Shown piece by piece: positions 26,172 to 34,020 of a stretch of 64,000 nucleotides of DNA; positions within the stretch are counted from its first letter, which is position 1; each line of letters opens with the position of its first letter. Under the pieces are notes generated by a model that ran no database searches, was not told where the DNA came from, and was given only the letters and a program-made list of their open reading frames with translations. Made by a program: the position numbers and the translations under genes. This stretch comes from Verrucomicrobiota bacterium (GTDB lineage Bacteria; Verrucomicrobiota; Verrucomicrobiia; Verrucomicrobiales; DEV007). The DNA is taken from NCBI GenBank assembly GCA_018970725.1, contig JAGWVU010000005.1, positions 1 to 64,000 of the forward strand, read 5' to 3'.

Positions 26172-26184
26172 AAATACGGTATTT
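26172..26184. promoter_or_regulatory. inverted repeat upstream of thiS, possible operator or promoter element
   Basis: AAATAC and GTATTT form a perfect six-base inverted repeat around a single G, ending 21 bases before the thiS ATG in an otherwise GC-rich setting. This could be a regulator site or part of a promoter. I know no regulator that fits. Confidence 0.3.
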
Positions 26185-26205
26185 TACCCCCCGGCCCTGC
26201 TCAAA

Positions 26206-26406
26206 ATGCTTCTTGTCATCAACGATCAACCCACCCAAGTCCCTGAATCCTGCCAAACCGTCGCCAGCCTTCTGGCGCATCTGGACCTGGGGTATCCGGT
26301 GCTGGTGGAACGGAACGGCACCGCCCTCTTCCTCCGGGAGTTCCCGGAAACCGGTCTCCAAGATGGCGACCGCCTTGAACTGATGCGCATGGTGGCCGGC
26401 GGGTGA
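26206..26406 (+). CDS. thiS: sulfur carrier protein ThiS
   Basis: A 66-residue protein with the ubiquitin-like ThiS fold: it opens with LLVINDQPTQVPE, has TVASLLAHLDL and VLVERNG, and ends in AGG with the C-terminal Gly-Gly that is thiocarboxylated to donate sulfur for the thiazole ring of thiamine. No thiG, thiF or thiH is adjacent, unlike most thi operons. A MoaD-like carrier is the alternative, but length and the LELMRMVAGG ending favour ThiS. Confidence 0.88.
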   Translation: MLLVINDQPTQVPESCQTVASLLAHLDLGYPVLVERNGTALFLREFPETGLQDGDRLELMRMVAGG

Positions 26407-26408
26407 GG

Positions 26409-28130
26409 TCAACGCTCCCGCGGTAGGCAAACCATCAATTCCACCCAACTGGCGCGAGCCACATTGAATCCCTTGATCCGCCGGCTCGCCAGCCCCCTGC
26501 CCTCCATCGCCGCCCCGATCATTTCCCGATCGTCCCGGGACGGCGCACTGACCAACCCGCCTCCCTTCACGAGGGAGTCGATCTGATCCTGCAAACGCCA
26601 CTCGCGCAGCAGGAAGATCAACCCGGCCCTCTCCTTCGCCAACGCCCAGTCAATCGAGGTGGTAACTTCCGCCGGCTTTCTCTTGAACTCCACCGGATGG
26701 GTGACATAGAAAACCAAATTCGGCTCCTCATATCCCCAGGCACGCAAGAGGCGCGGCCGGGCGCCCATCTCGTCGAATGCCTCCAGAATCAGGGGCGCCG
26801 GGTGGACCGAACGGATCACCTCGCAGAGCGCCTGGGTCAGGAGTCCTCCCACCGCCACCGCAGCCAGCGCCCACGGCCAGGTGCGGAAACGCGCGAGGAT
26901 CGCCCAGCTTGCCACGCAAACAAAGAGCAGCGCACCGAGCACCAGAATCAGCCGGATCGCGTCCGCATCCGGTGCGATGGGGAGCCGCGCCCCGAAAATC
27001 GCAATCGGGATCGCGGGAACCAGCACGCTGCCGACGACGAACCAGAACCATCGGCCCGTCCGGGCGAGAACCTTCGGCCCGAACCGGAAGAGCAGCACGA
27101 AAAACGCGGGAAAGCCCGGCAGGATGTAGTGGGGTAACTGGGTCGCGTAGAGGCTGAAGATGAGCACGGGACCCAGCAACCAGCCGAGCAGCAGGGCTTC
27201 GCGTCGCTCCCATTTCCACTGGTCGCCCGGTTTCGGCCATGCCGCCGGCCAGAACGCACTCCAAGGCAGCAGCGAAAGGTTCACGAAGAACAGGTAATAT
27301 AGGATCGGAATCTTCAACCGTCCGTTGAACGACTCCAGCCCCCGGTGCACCACGTGCTCCCCGATGCCCTCATCCCAGAACTGTCCTTTCGTTTTGATGA
27401 GCGCCGGAATGCCCCAGAGTCCCACCAGCAACAAGACGACCAGGACCAGGGACACCGGTTGAAGCCGTCGCCAGGGAATCGGTTCCCGATGCAAGACAAA
27501 GCGCGCCAGAAGAACCGCCACCAAGGGCACCGCGAGGGCGATGGGCCCTTTGGCGAGGAAGCCGAAGGACAATCCGCCCGCGAAGACCCAGAACCATTTC
27601 CCCCAACGGCCCGGTTCCCCGGGTGACTCCAAAAGCCGCAACATCCCCCAAAACGCCACCGTGACCCCAAAGAGCATCGGCATGTCCGCGACACAGAGCC
27701 GACCGTGAATGAGCACTTGAAAGCAGCTCAACCAGCCCGCCCCCGCCCAGAAGCCGGCCTGCAGTGAGTAAAGCCATTTTCCGATCTCCAGGATCACCAG
27801 CGCGCTCAAGATCGCCGCCACCACCGAGTGCAGGCGCGTGGCCAACTCCGTTTTGCCCAACAGGGTGTCGTGGATTCGCATCCACCAGTAGGAGAGCACC
27901 GGTTTGTCGAAGCGATACCGGTCGTTGAAATAGGGCACGAACCACTCGCCCCTTTCCATCATCTCCCAGGTCGCCTGGGCGAACCGCGGTTCATCCCGGT
28001 CCATCAACGGCAGCACGGCGGTTCCGGGCAACAGCAGGGCCAGGCCAAGCAGGATGAGGATGCATCTTGGCCGCCAAGCCTGGAGATACCAAGGGCCGGC
28101 GGCCGGAGAAGGCGGGTGCGTGGCGGGCAT
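26409..28130 (-). CDS. ArnT/PMT-like glycosyltransferase (GT39/GT83 type)
   Basis: A 573-residue membrane protein with about ten or more hydrophobic segments, the first at residues about 22-42. MDRDEPRFAQATWEM after it is the ArnT/PMT signature, with acidic residues in the first periplasmic loop that bind metal and polyprenyl donor, and RFDKPVLSYW follows as expected. Such enzymes move a sugar from a polyprenyl phosphate to lipid A, protein or another surface acceptor. Substrate is unknown. The stop lies 2 bases from the convergent thiS stop. It starts 6 bases after the oxidoreductase stop, so the two are probably co-transcribed. Confidence 0.87.
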   Translation of the reverse strand: MPATHPPSPAAGPWYLQAWRPRCILILLGLALLLPGTAVLPLMDRDEPRFAQATWEMMERGEWFVPYFNDRYRFDKPVLSYWWMRIHDTLLGKTELATRLHSVVAAILSALVILEIGKWLYSLQAGFWAGAGWLSCFQVLIHGRLCVADMPMLFGVTVAFWGMLRLLESPGEPGRWGKWFWVFAGGLSFGFLAKGPIALAVPLVAVLLARFVLHREPIPWRRLQPVSLVLVVLLLVGLWGIPALIKTKGQFWDEGIGEHVVHRGLESFNGRLKIPILYYLFFVNLSLLPWSAFWPAAWPKPGDQWKWERREALLLGWLLGPVLIFSLYATQLPHYILPGFPAFFVLLFRFGPKVLARTGRWFWFVVGSVLVPAIPIAIFGARLPIAPDADAIRLILVLGALLFVCVASWAILARFRTWPWALAAVAVGGLLTQALCEVIRSVHPAPLILEAFDEMGARPRLLRAWGYEEPNLVFYVTHPVEFKRKPAEVTTSIDWALAKERAGLIFLLREWRLQDQIDSLVKGGGLVSAPSRDDREMIGAAMEGRGLASRRIKGFNVARASWVELMVCLPRER

Positions 28131-28136
28131 GAGACC

Positions 28137-29186
28137 TCAGGCGCGCATTTCAGCGATCTTGACCTCGCGTCCCTCGGCAGCCGAGCGATCACAGGCGAAG
28201 ATCACCTCGAAAGACTTGTAGGCCTCCTGCAGACTCGTGAGTTCCATCCGGCGTCCCTCGGCCAAGGCTTCGAAGAAGGCGTCGAACTGCACCTGATACG
28301 GATGATCCGCCACGTCACCGGAATCCATCATCGACATGTGGAGATGGCTCCAACCATCCTTCTTCAACGCGCCAAAGCGCGTCGTGTAGAATTTGTTGTC
28401 GAGCAGGGAACCTTCGCTGCCCACCAGATGGGTGTGGAAATAATAGGGCTGCCAGCAATCGAGGACCGAGGCCGTTTTGCCGATCCGACCGTCCTTGAAT
28501 CTGATGAGGTTCACGGCGGTGGTGGGATACTCGTATTGGCGGAAAGTCGCGTTTTCCGACCCCGTCGCATAGCTCGTCACGCTGTCCACTTCCCCTCCCA
28601 TGCACATCAGCAGGGCATCAAGGGCGTGGCACCCCGCCGAGAGCAGCGAACTGCCTCCGTTCTCCTTTTTGATGTTCCAACGGAACTGCCCATACCAAGG
28701 GCCAACCCCGTGGTAGTAATCGATTTCCCCGTAGTGGATCCGTCCCAGCAACCCTTCGGCGATCAGCTTCCGGGTGGTTTGGAACTGGCCGGAGAAACGA
28801 CACTCGAAACAGACGCAGGCCTGAACCCCGGCCGCCTCGACCGCGTCGAGAATGGCCCGGCAATCTTCCAAGCTCATGGCCAACGGCTTCTCGATGATGA
28901 GGTGCTTGCCTGCACGCGCCGCAGCCACCGCCTGTTGCCGATGCTGGGACGGATAGCTGGTGATGTCCACCACGTTCACCTCGGGATCCTCCAACATCGC
29001 CTCGTAACTGCCGTAAATCCGGACCGGCACTCCATACTTGGCCTCCAATTCGGCCGCAGAGAGAGACGAGGCGCGCGAGGAATACACCGCGCAGACATCT
29101 CCGAGACGGGTGTGACGAATGGCATCGATGTGCGCGGTGGCGGCCCAGCCATAGCCCGCTACACCAACTTTGAAGGGTTTGCTCAT
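28137..29186 (-). CDS. Gfo/Idh/MocA-family oxidoreductase
   Basis: A 349-residue NAD(P)-dependent oxidoreductase. FKVGVAGYGWAATAH is the Rossmann nucleotide loop, HLIIEKPLAMS holds the conserved EKP, and SAGCHALDALLMCMGG is the C-terminal substrate-side motif with its His. Members oxidise sugars, inositols or nucleotide sugars; the substrate is not evident. It precedes the ArnT-like gene by 6 bases, suggesting sugar modification for the cell surface, which is inference. Confidence 0.9.
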   Translation of the reverse strand: MSKPFKVGVAGYGWAATAHIDAIRHTRLGDVCAVYSSRASSLSAAELEAKYGVPVRIYGSYEAMLEDPEVNVVDITSYPSQHRQQAVAAARAGKHLIIEKPLAMSLEDCRAILDAVEAAGVQACVCFECRFSGQFQTTRKLIAEGLLGRIHYGEIDYYHGVGPWYGQFRWNIKKENGGSSLLSAGCHALDALLMCMGGEVDSVTSYATGSENATFRQYEYPTTAVNLIRFKDGRIGKTASVLDCWQPYYFHTHLVGSEGSLLDNKFYTTRFGALKKDGWSHLHMSMMDSGDVADHPYQVQFDAFFEALAEGRRMELTSLQEAYKSFEVIFACDRSAAEGREVKIAEMRA

Positions 29187-29270
29187 GGGTCTGCACCAAA
29201 ACGGCCCCGGGCGGCTCCGTCAACGGAATGGTTCGATTCCGCAAAAATCAGCCTGCGCATCGGTCACACT

Positions 29271-29849
29271 GTGGAAGATGGTGACAATCCCCTGAAAACC
29301 GCCGCCTCCTCCGTGCTGAGCAACGAACAATTTGTCGATCTGGTCCGCGAGCATCAGTCTGGCCTGAGATCCTTCATCCGCTCGCTCGGCGTGGATCCGA
29401 TGTGGGTCGACGACCTCGCCCAGGAAGCCCTCGTCATCGCCTACGAACGCCGCGGGGATTACGAAACCGGGCTCTCCTTCCGCAATTGGGTCTGGGGAAT
29501 CGCCAGGCACTGCGTGCTCAATGAACGACGCAAGTTCGCCCGCCGCAGCCGCATCCTCAACGAGAACGTCACCGACATCCTGCTGGCCACTTCGGGAGAT
29601 TCCCCGGAGGCGGAAGGATCTTCGGACGAGGACAAGCTGCGGGCGGCGGCGCTCAAAGCCTGCCTCGAGGCGATCCCGCAACGGAGCCGTGATCTGTTGC
29701 GGCTGCGCTACGAGGAGGAAATGAAGTCCACGGAACTGGCGGAGGAATTCAACATGAATCCTCCGGCCCTGCGCAAAGCCTTGGAACGAATCCGCCATTC
29801 CATCCGCGACTGCATGGAGGCCCGCCTGAGCCCGGTCGCCAACCGATGA
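29271..29849 (+). CDS. ECF-type RNA polymerase sigma factor
   Basis: A 192-residue sigma-70 family factor of the extracytoplasmic-function type. Region 2 is DDLAQEALVIAYERRGDY with FRNWVWGIARHCVLNERR; region 4 is IPQRSRDLLRLRYEEEM with ALRKALERIRHSIRDC. It matches the Rhodopirellula/Verrucomicrobium sigma subgroup by general appearance. The start is uncertain: GTG at 29271 or GTG at 29313 both keep region 2 intact. It overlaps the FecR-type gene by 4 bases (ATGA), the usual sigma/anti-sigma arrangement. Confidence 0.9.
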   Translation: MEDGDNPLKTAASSVLSNEQFVDLVREHQSGLRSFIRSLGVDPMWVDDLAQEALVIAYERRGDYETGLSFRNWVWGIARHCVLNERRKFARRSRILNENVTDILLATSGDSPEAEGSSDEDKLRAAALKACLEAIPQRSRDLLRLRYEEEMKSTELAEEFNMNPPALRKALERIRHSIRDCMEARLSPVANR

Positions 29850-31507
29850 ACCCTGCCGATCCCACCATGAACCCATCCCCGCCCGAGCCCATCGAGGCTC
29901 TCATCAACGGCTTCATCGAAGGGAATCTCGATGAGGCGGGACACGCCCGGCTGATCGCATGGCTCGCCCTCGATCCCGCCAACGCCGGGAAGCTCCGCGG
30001 GGATCTCGCCTTTGCCGACCTGCTCGAGCAAACCCTCATCGCCCACCGGTCCCGCCCCGCCTTCATCGACGGATTGCAGACGCGCTTCCACGCGGAAGCC
30101 ACCGCCGACGAGTTTCTCGAGGATCTTCTCCCACGGCTCCGCGAGGTGGACGAACGCCTCTGCGGAATTCCCTCTTTCCAGCCCCGGGTCATCCGCTTCC
30201 CCGTTCGCTGGAGCGTCGGGATTGGCCTCGCCGCGGCCGCGGCGCTCACCGTGGCCGCCCTGTTCGGATTCAGCCGGAACCCGGTGGTCCCCGCCAATTC
30301 CCGGGGCGTCGCCAAACTCACGCAGACCTCCTCCGACATCGTATGGTCGGGTCCGGACGGCAAGCCAGGCTCGATCGAATGGGAGCTTGGATCCGCCATT
30401 CCCGCAGGTGCCTCGATCCGGCTCGAATCCGGGACCGCCAAACTCGATCTGGCGGATGGAGGGATTCTCACGCTCGAGGGGCCCGCCGATCTCCAGCTGG
30501 AATCGCCCTCCGAGGCCCGGCTCGTGAAAGGAAACGTTCTGGCCACCGTCTCTCCCGGCGTGACCCCGGTCACCATCCATGCGCCCGGCATGCACTTCGA
30601 GGTCGATGGTTCAACCACCGGAGTCCGCACCTTGGAAGGGGACAAACTCGAGGCGTCCGTCCTTTCCGAAACCGGCAAAGTGACCGCCATGGCCGGGGAA
30701 AACACGGAAAGCAAGAAGGCCATCGGCCCCAAGGAGGCCCTTCTCACCCACGCGGAGGAAGGCCTCAAGGAGCTGGTTCCGGTCGATCCGGCGACTTACC
30801 GGAACCATTTCAACCTCCTCGCGGGCATCACCAGCCACAGCCCGGAGGTGGCGGTGGAGATTCCGGAGCAGCAACTCCCCTCCACCCGTGCCCCCATTGT
30901 GGTGGCTCTCGAAAACGACCGGGTGGAAACGAAGTCTCCGGTTCCCGTGGACATCACCCCGTCCCACGCCCTGCCGCTCTCCCATACCCGGAATCTCTCC
31001 CTGCCCAATCGCCCCGCCCTGACAGCCGGCACGAAAATGCGGGCCTATGTCGTCGATGTCGGCCCTCTCCCGCTCGATCCAAAAAAGAATCAGGCTGAGG
31101 AGGCCTTCATCCAATTCGACAAACGCATCCTCGGGATCGCCGCCACCCCGGACACCATGAACAACAGCGATGCCGTCGTCGGTCCCCAACCCGCCGACGC
31201 CAACCCGCTCCGGGGCCTTCCGGAGGGCGATGCCCTGTCGATCGGTGCGGACGGCAGAACCCTGCGGATCCGGCTCAAGGAGGGGGATCGCCGCTCACTG
31301 GCCAGCTTCCGCGTCTTTGTGCAAGACCAAGCGATCTCGGCACCGGGCCCTGCCACCGGGACCGCTTGGGCCACCCCGCGCGTGCTCCCCCGGGAGTCTC
31401 CCGACCTCACTGGCAAGGATCCGGACGGCAGGGCGCCGACCAAGCCAGTGCCGCCCCCGAAGCCCCAACCGGGGTTCCGCCCCCTGCCGCTGCCTTTGAA
31501 GAACTAA
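29846..31507 (+). CDS. FecR-domain anti-sigma factor
   Basis: A 553-residue single-pass protein. Residues 1-110 are cytosolic, with the short helical ALINGFIEGNLDEAG opening common in verrucomicrobial FecR proteins. A membrane segment lies near 122-143. Next comes a FecR-like beta domain (AKLDLADGGILTLEG, HAPGMHFEVDG), then an unassigned region ending in a Pro-rich tail. It should hold the upstream sigma factor until a periplasmic signal arrives. No TonB-dependent receptor is adjacent, and many FecR partners in this phylum lack one. Confidence 0.86.
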   Translation: MNPADPTMNPSPPEPIEALINGFIEGNLDEAGHARLIAWLALDPANAGKLRGDLAFADLLEQTLIAHRSRPAFIDGLQTRFHAEATADEFLEDLLPRLREVDERLCGIPSFQPRVIRFPVRWSVGIGLAAAAALTVAALFGFSRNPVVPANSRGVAKLTQTSSDIVWSGPDGKPGSIEWELGSAIPAGASIRLESGTAKLDLADGGILTLEGPADLQLESPSEARLVKGNVLATVSPGVTPVTIHAPGMHFEVDGSTTGVRTLEGDKLEASVLSETGKVTAMAGENTESKKAIGPKEALLTHAEEGLKELVPVDPATYRNHFNLLAGITSHSPEVAVEIPEQQLPSTRAPIVVALENDRVETKSPVPVDITPSHALPLSHTRNLSLPNRPALTAGTKMRAYVVDVGPLPLDPKKNQAEEAFIQFDKRILGIAATPDTMNNSDAVVGPQPADANPLRGLPEGDALSIGADGRTLRIRLKEGDRRSLASFRVFVQDQAISAPGPATGTAWATPRVLPRESPDLTGKDPDGRAPTKPVPPPKPQPGFRPLPLPLKN

Positions 31508-31539
31508 TCTCCGGGGATGCGGGCGACCTCCCCGCGCGC

Positions 31540-32187
31540 TCACCCGCCCCGAAGCTCCAACAGCTGCCGACGGAGGGCCGTGGCGACGACTGCGGCGAAA
31601 CGCTCCACGGTCCACTCTTGGCCCGACTCCCGGACCACCGAGGTCATGGTCACGCCTTGGATTCCGCACGGAACAATCGGCGTGAAGCCTTCGAGATTGT
31701 CCGCCACGTTGATGGCGAACCCATGCATGCTGATCCAATGACGCACGCCGACGCCGATCGATGCCAGTTTGCGGTCCTCCACCCAGACCCCGGTGAGACC
31801 GGGACGGCGCGAAGCCGCAACCCCCACGGCGGCGCAAGCTTCGATGAGACTTTCCTCCAAGGCGCGCAGGTAGCGGTGCAGATCACGACCGTAGGCGTTC
31901 AGGTCAAGAATCGGGTAGCCGACCAGTTGGCCGGGCCCATGGTAAGTCGCCTGCCCGCCCCGGTTGATCTCCACCACCGGCAAGCCCATGGCCTCGGTCT
32001 CGCGCAAACTTGAGCGGTCCCGGGTCCGCCCGATGGTGTAGACGGGATCGTGCTCCAACAACAGCACCGTGTCCGGAACCGCGCCCTGTCTCCGGGCCTC
32101 GACCAACTGGGACTGCAGACTCCATGCGGCTTCGAATCCCAGCCGCCGCTCCCAACGAAAATCAATCCCAACCTCCTCGTCCGCCAC
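31540..32187 (-). CDS. lipB: lipoyl(octanoyl) transferase
   Basis: A 215-residue enzyme that moves octanoate from ACP to lipoyl domains. RGGQATYHGPGQLVGYPI is the signature; KLASIGVGVRHWISMHG holds the catalytic Lys, and PCGIQG the catalytic Cys. It starts 3 bases after ruvC. The lipA partner is not in the window. Confidence 0.95.
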   Translation of the reverse strand: MADEEVGIDFRWERRLGFEAAWSLQSQLVEARRQGAVPDTVLLLEHDPVYTIGRTRDRSSLRETEAMGLPVVEINRGGQATYHGPGQLVGYPILDLNAYGRDLHRYLRALEESLIEACAAVGVAASRRPGLTGVWVEDRKLASIGVGVRHWISMHGFAINVADNLEGFTPIVPCGIQGVTMTSVVRESGQEWTVERFAAVVATALRRQLLELRGG

Positions 32188-32190
32188 GGT

Positions 32191-32730
32191 TCAGATCTCC
32201 CGCTGCCCCTCACCGAACAGCGCCCGGTTGCCGGCGGTGTAGAGGTGCGTCATCCCCACCGCGAGAGCGTCGGCCGCATCCGGAGACGGGGTTTCGCTCA
32301 AGCCGAGAAGCGCCCGCATCATGAAGGAGACCTGCTCCTTGGAAGCCGCGCCCTTGCCGACGACCGCTTGTTTGACCCGCTTCGGTGGGTATTCGTGAAT
32401 CGGAAGACCGGCTTCGGAAGCCGCGATCAATGCGGCGCCCCGGGCGGCGCCAAGGGTGATGGCGGTCTTGAAGCTCTGGACGTAGATCACCGACTCCACG
32501 GCACAGATTTCCGGTTGATGCGCGGCGATGACCTCCGCCAACTGGCGCCGGATGGCGACGAGGCAGGCGGACTGGGGCAGATCACGGTGGTTCCGGATCA
32601 CGCCGTAAGTCACGGCGGTGTGCACCGGCTGACGGGTCCCCTCCCGGCGTTCCAGCACGGCGTAGCCCGTGTTTCGCAAGGCTGGATCCACGGAGAGGAC
32701 ACGGATGATGGCCTCCGGAGCGTGATTCAT
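32191..32730 (-). CDS. ruvC: Holliday junction resolvase RuvC
   Basis: A 179-residue endonuclease. The four acidic active-site positions appear as VLSVDPALRNTG, AVESVIY and DAADALAVG (two Asp). KRVKQAVVGKGAASKEQV is the DNA-binding stretch. The start overlaps the DEAD-box helicase stop by 4 bases. ruvA and ruvB are not adjacent. Confidence 0.96.
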   Translation of the reverse strand: MNHAPEAIIRVLSVDPALRNTGYAVLERREGTRQPVHTAVTYGVIRNHRDLPQSACLVAIRRQLAEVIAAHQPEICAVESVIYVQSFKTAITLGAARGAALIAASEAGLPIHEYPPKRVKQAVVGKGAASKEQVSFMMRALLGLSETPSPDAADALAVGMTHLYTAGNRALFGEGQREI

Positions 32731-33968
32731 CGGCGCTTGCGGCGCGGAGCCGAGCTCTTCCGCTTGACTCTGGGCGGTGCCAGATTGTCATCCAACAGCG
32801 CCGTGTAGACATAATCGAAGTCCTCGAGGCGACGTCGTTCCACCTGCCGCCCAATCATCCGTTCCACCGCCTGGGCAAACTCAAGTTCGTCCGCGGAGAG
32901 GATGGTGAAGGCGTCTCCCTCCTTCTCCGCCCGTCCGGTGCGCCCGATGCGGTGCACATAGTCCTCGGGGTTCTCGGGAACGCGGTAATTGATCACATGG
33001 CTCACCCCGCTGATGTCCAAGCCGCGGGCGGCGATGTCCGTCGCGATGATCACATCGTATTCCCCCTCCCGGAACCCACGCAAGGCGCGCTCCCGCTTGT
33101 TCTGGGGGATATCACTGTGGAGAACGGTGACCCGGTGATCCGTCTGGCGGGTGATGATCTCGAACAACTCATCCGCCTCACGCTTCGTCCGCGTGAACAA
33201 CATCACGCTGGCGAAATCGGTGCGCCGGAGGAGTTCGAGGACCAAGTCATCCCGTTGATCGATCGAGACCGGATAAAACGCATGGTTGATGGTTTCGGCA
33301 ACGCTGCGGCGGGCCCCGATCTCGATCTGGACCGGATCGCGCAAGGCCCAGCCGGCGAGACCGGAAATCTCGGGCGGCATCGTCGCGCTGAAGAGCAAGG
33401 TCTGGCGCTCCCGGGGACACATTTCCACGATGCGCCGGACGTCCGGAAGGAACCCCATGTCCAACATGCGGTCGGTCTCGTCGAGGACCACGTAGCCGAT
33501 CGACTTGAGACTGAGAGAACGGCGTTCGATCAGATCGAGGAGACGCCCGGGCGTTGCGATGATGAAGTTGGCCCCCTTCTGGAGGGCCTCGAGTTGGTCC
33601 TGGTAACCGACGCCCCCGTAAAGCAAGGCCGCCCGGTTATGGGTGAACTTGCCCATGGCGCGGAACGCATCGAACACCTGGCTGGCCAGTTCCCGGGTCG
33701 GTTCCAGAATCAGCACGGACGGGGTCTTGCAAGGCTCGATCCGGCTGAGGATGGGAAGGAGGAAGGCCGCGGTCTTGCCCGTCCCGGTCTGGGAAGCGCC
33801 GATCACATCACGCCCGGAGAGGACGGCGGGAATCGATTGCTGCTGGATTGGCGTCGGCTTTTCATAGCCGAGAACGCGGATGGCGGCCAAGACGCGCTCC
33901 GAGAGGCGCAAGGATTCGAAGGTGACGGGTTCGGGGGAATTCAATTCCTCCCCGGGATGACTGGACAT
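32727..33968 (-). CDS. DEAD-box-type RNA helicase with a DETD motif II
   Basis: A 413-residue RNA helicase core of RhlE-like layout. Motifs in order: FESLRLSERVLAAI with the Q motif PTPIQQQSIP, ASQTGTGKT, PTRELASQ, TPGRLLD, motif II, SATMPPE, RGLDISGVSHVINYRVPE and HRIGRTGRAEKEG. Motif II reads VVLDETDRMLDMGF, so the usual Ala is Thr. The tail is short and basic (KRKSSAPRRKRR), fitting RNA binding. It is the first gene of a helicase-ruvC-lipB operon. Confidence 0.93.
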   Translation of the reverse strand: MSSHPGEELNSPEPVTFESLRLSERVLAAIRVLGYEKPTPIQQQSIPAVLSGRDVIGASQTGTGKTAAFLLPILSRIEPCKTPSVLILEPTRELASQVFDAFRAMGKFTHNRAALLYGGVGYQDQLEALQKGANFIIATPGRLLDLIERRSLSLKSIGYVVLDETDRMLDMGFLPDVRRIVEMCPRERQTLLFSATMPPEISGLAGWALRDPVQIEIGARRSVAETINHAFYPVSIDQRDDLVLELLRRTDFASVMLFTRTKREADELFEIITRQTDHRVTVLHSDIPQNKRERALRGFREGEYDVIIATDIAARGLDISGVSHVINYRVPENPEDYVHRIGRTGRAEKEGDAFTILSADELEFAQAVERMIGRQVERRRLEDFDYVYTALLDDNLAPPRVKRKSSAPRRKRR

Positions 33969-34020
33969 AAGAGCTTGGCCGGACTTGTAAGCCCGCTCCC
34001 GGTCTGAAGCAAACTCCAGA

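Noticed and set aside
26069-26205. Possible TPP riboswitch before thiS
   Set aside because: The CTGAGA and ACCTGA-type core elements are not present; the hairpin here is a minus-strand terminator.
27828-29270. Long plus-strand frame leading into the sigma factor
   Set aside because: It overlaps the ArnT-like and oxidoreductase genes on the other strand. Sigma region 2 begins only after about 29320.
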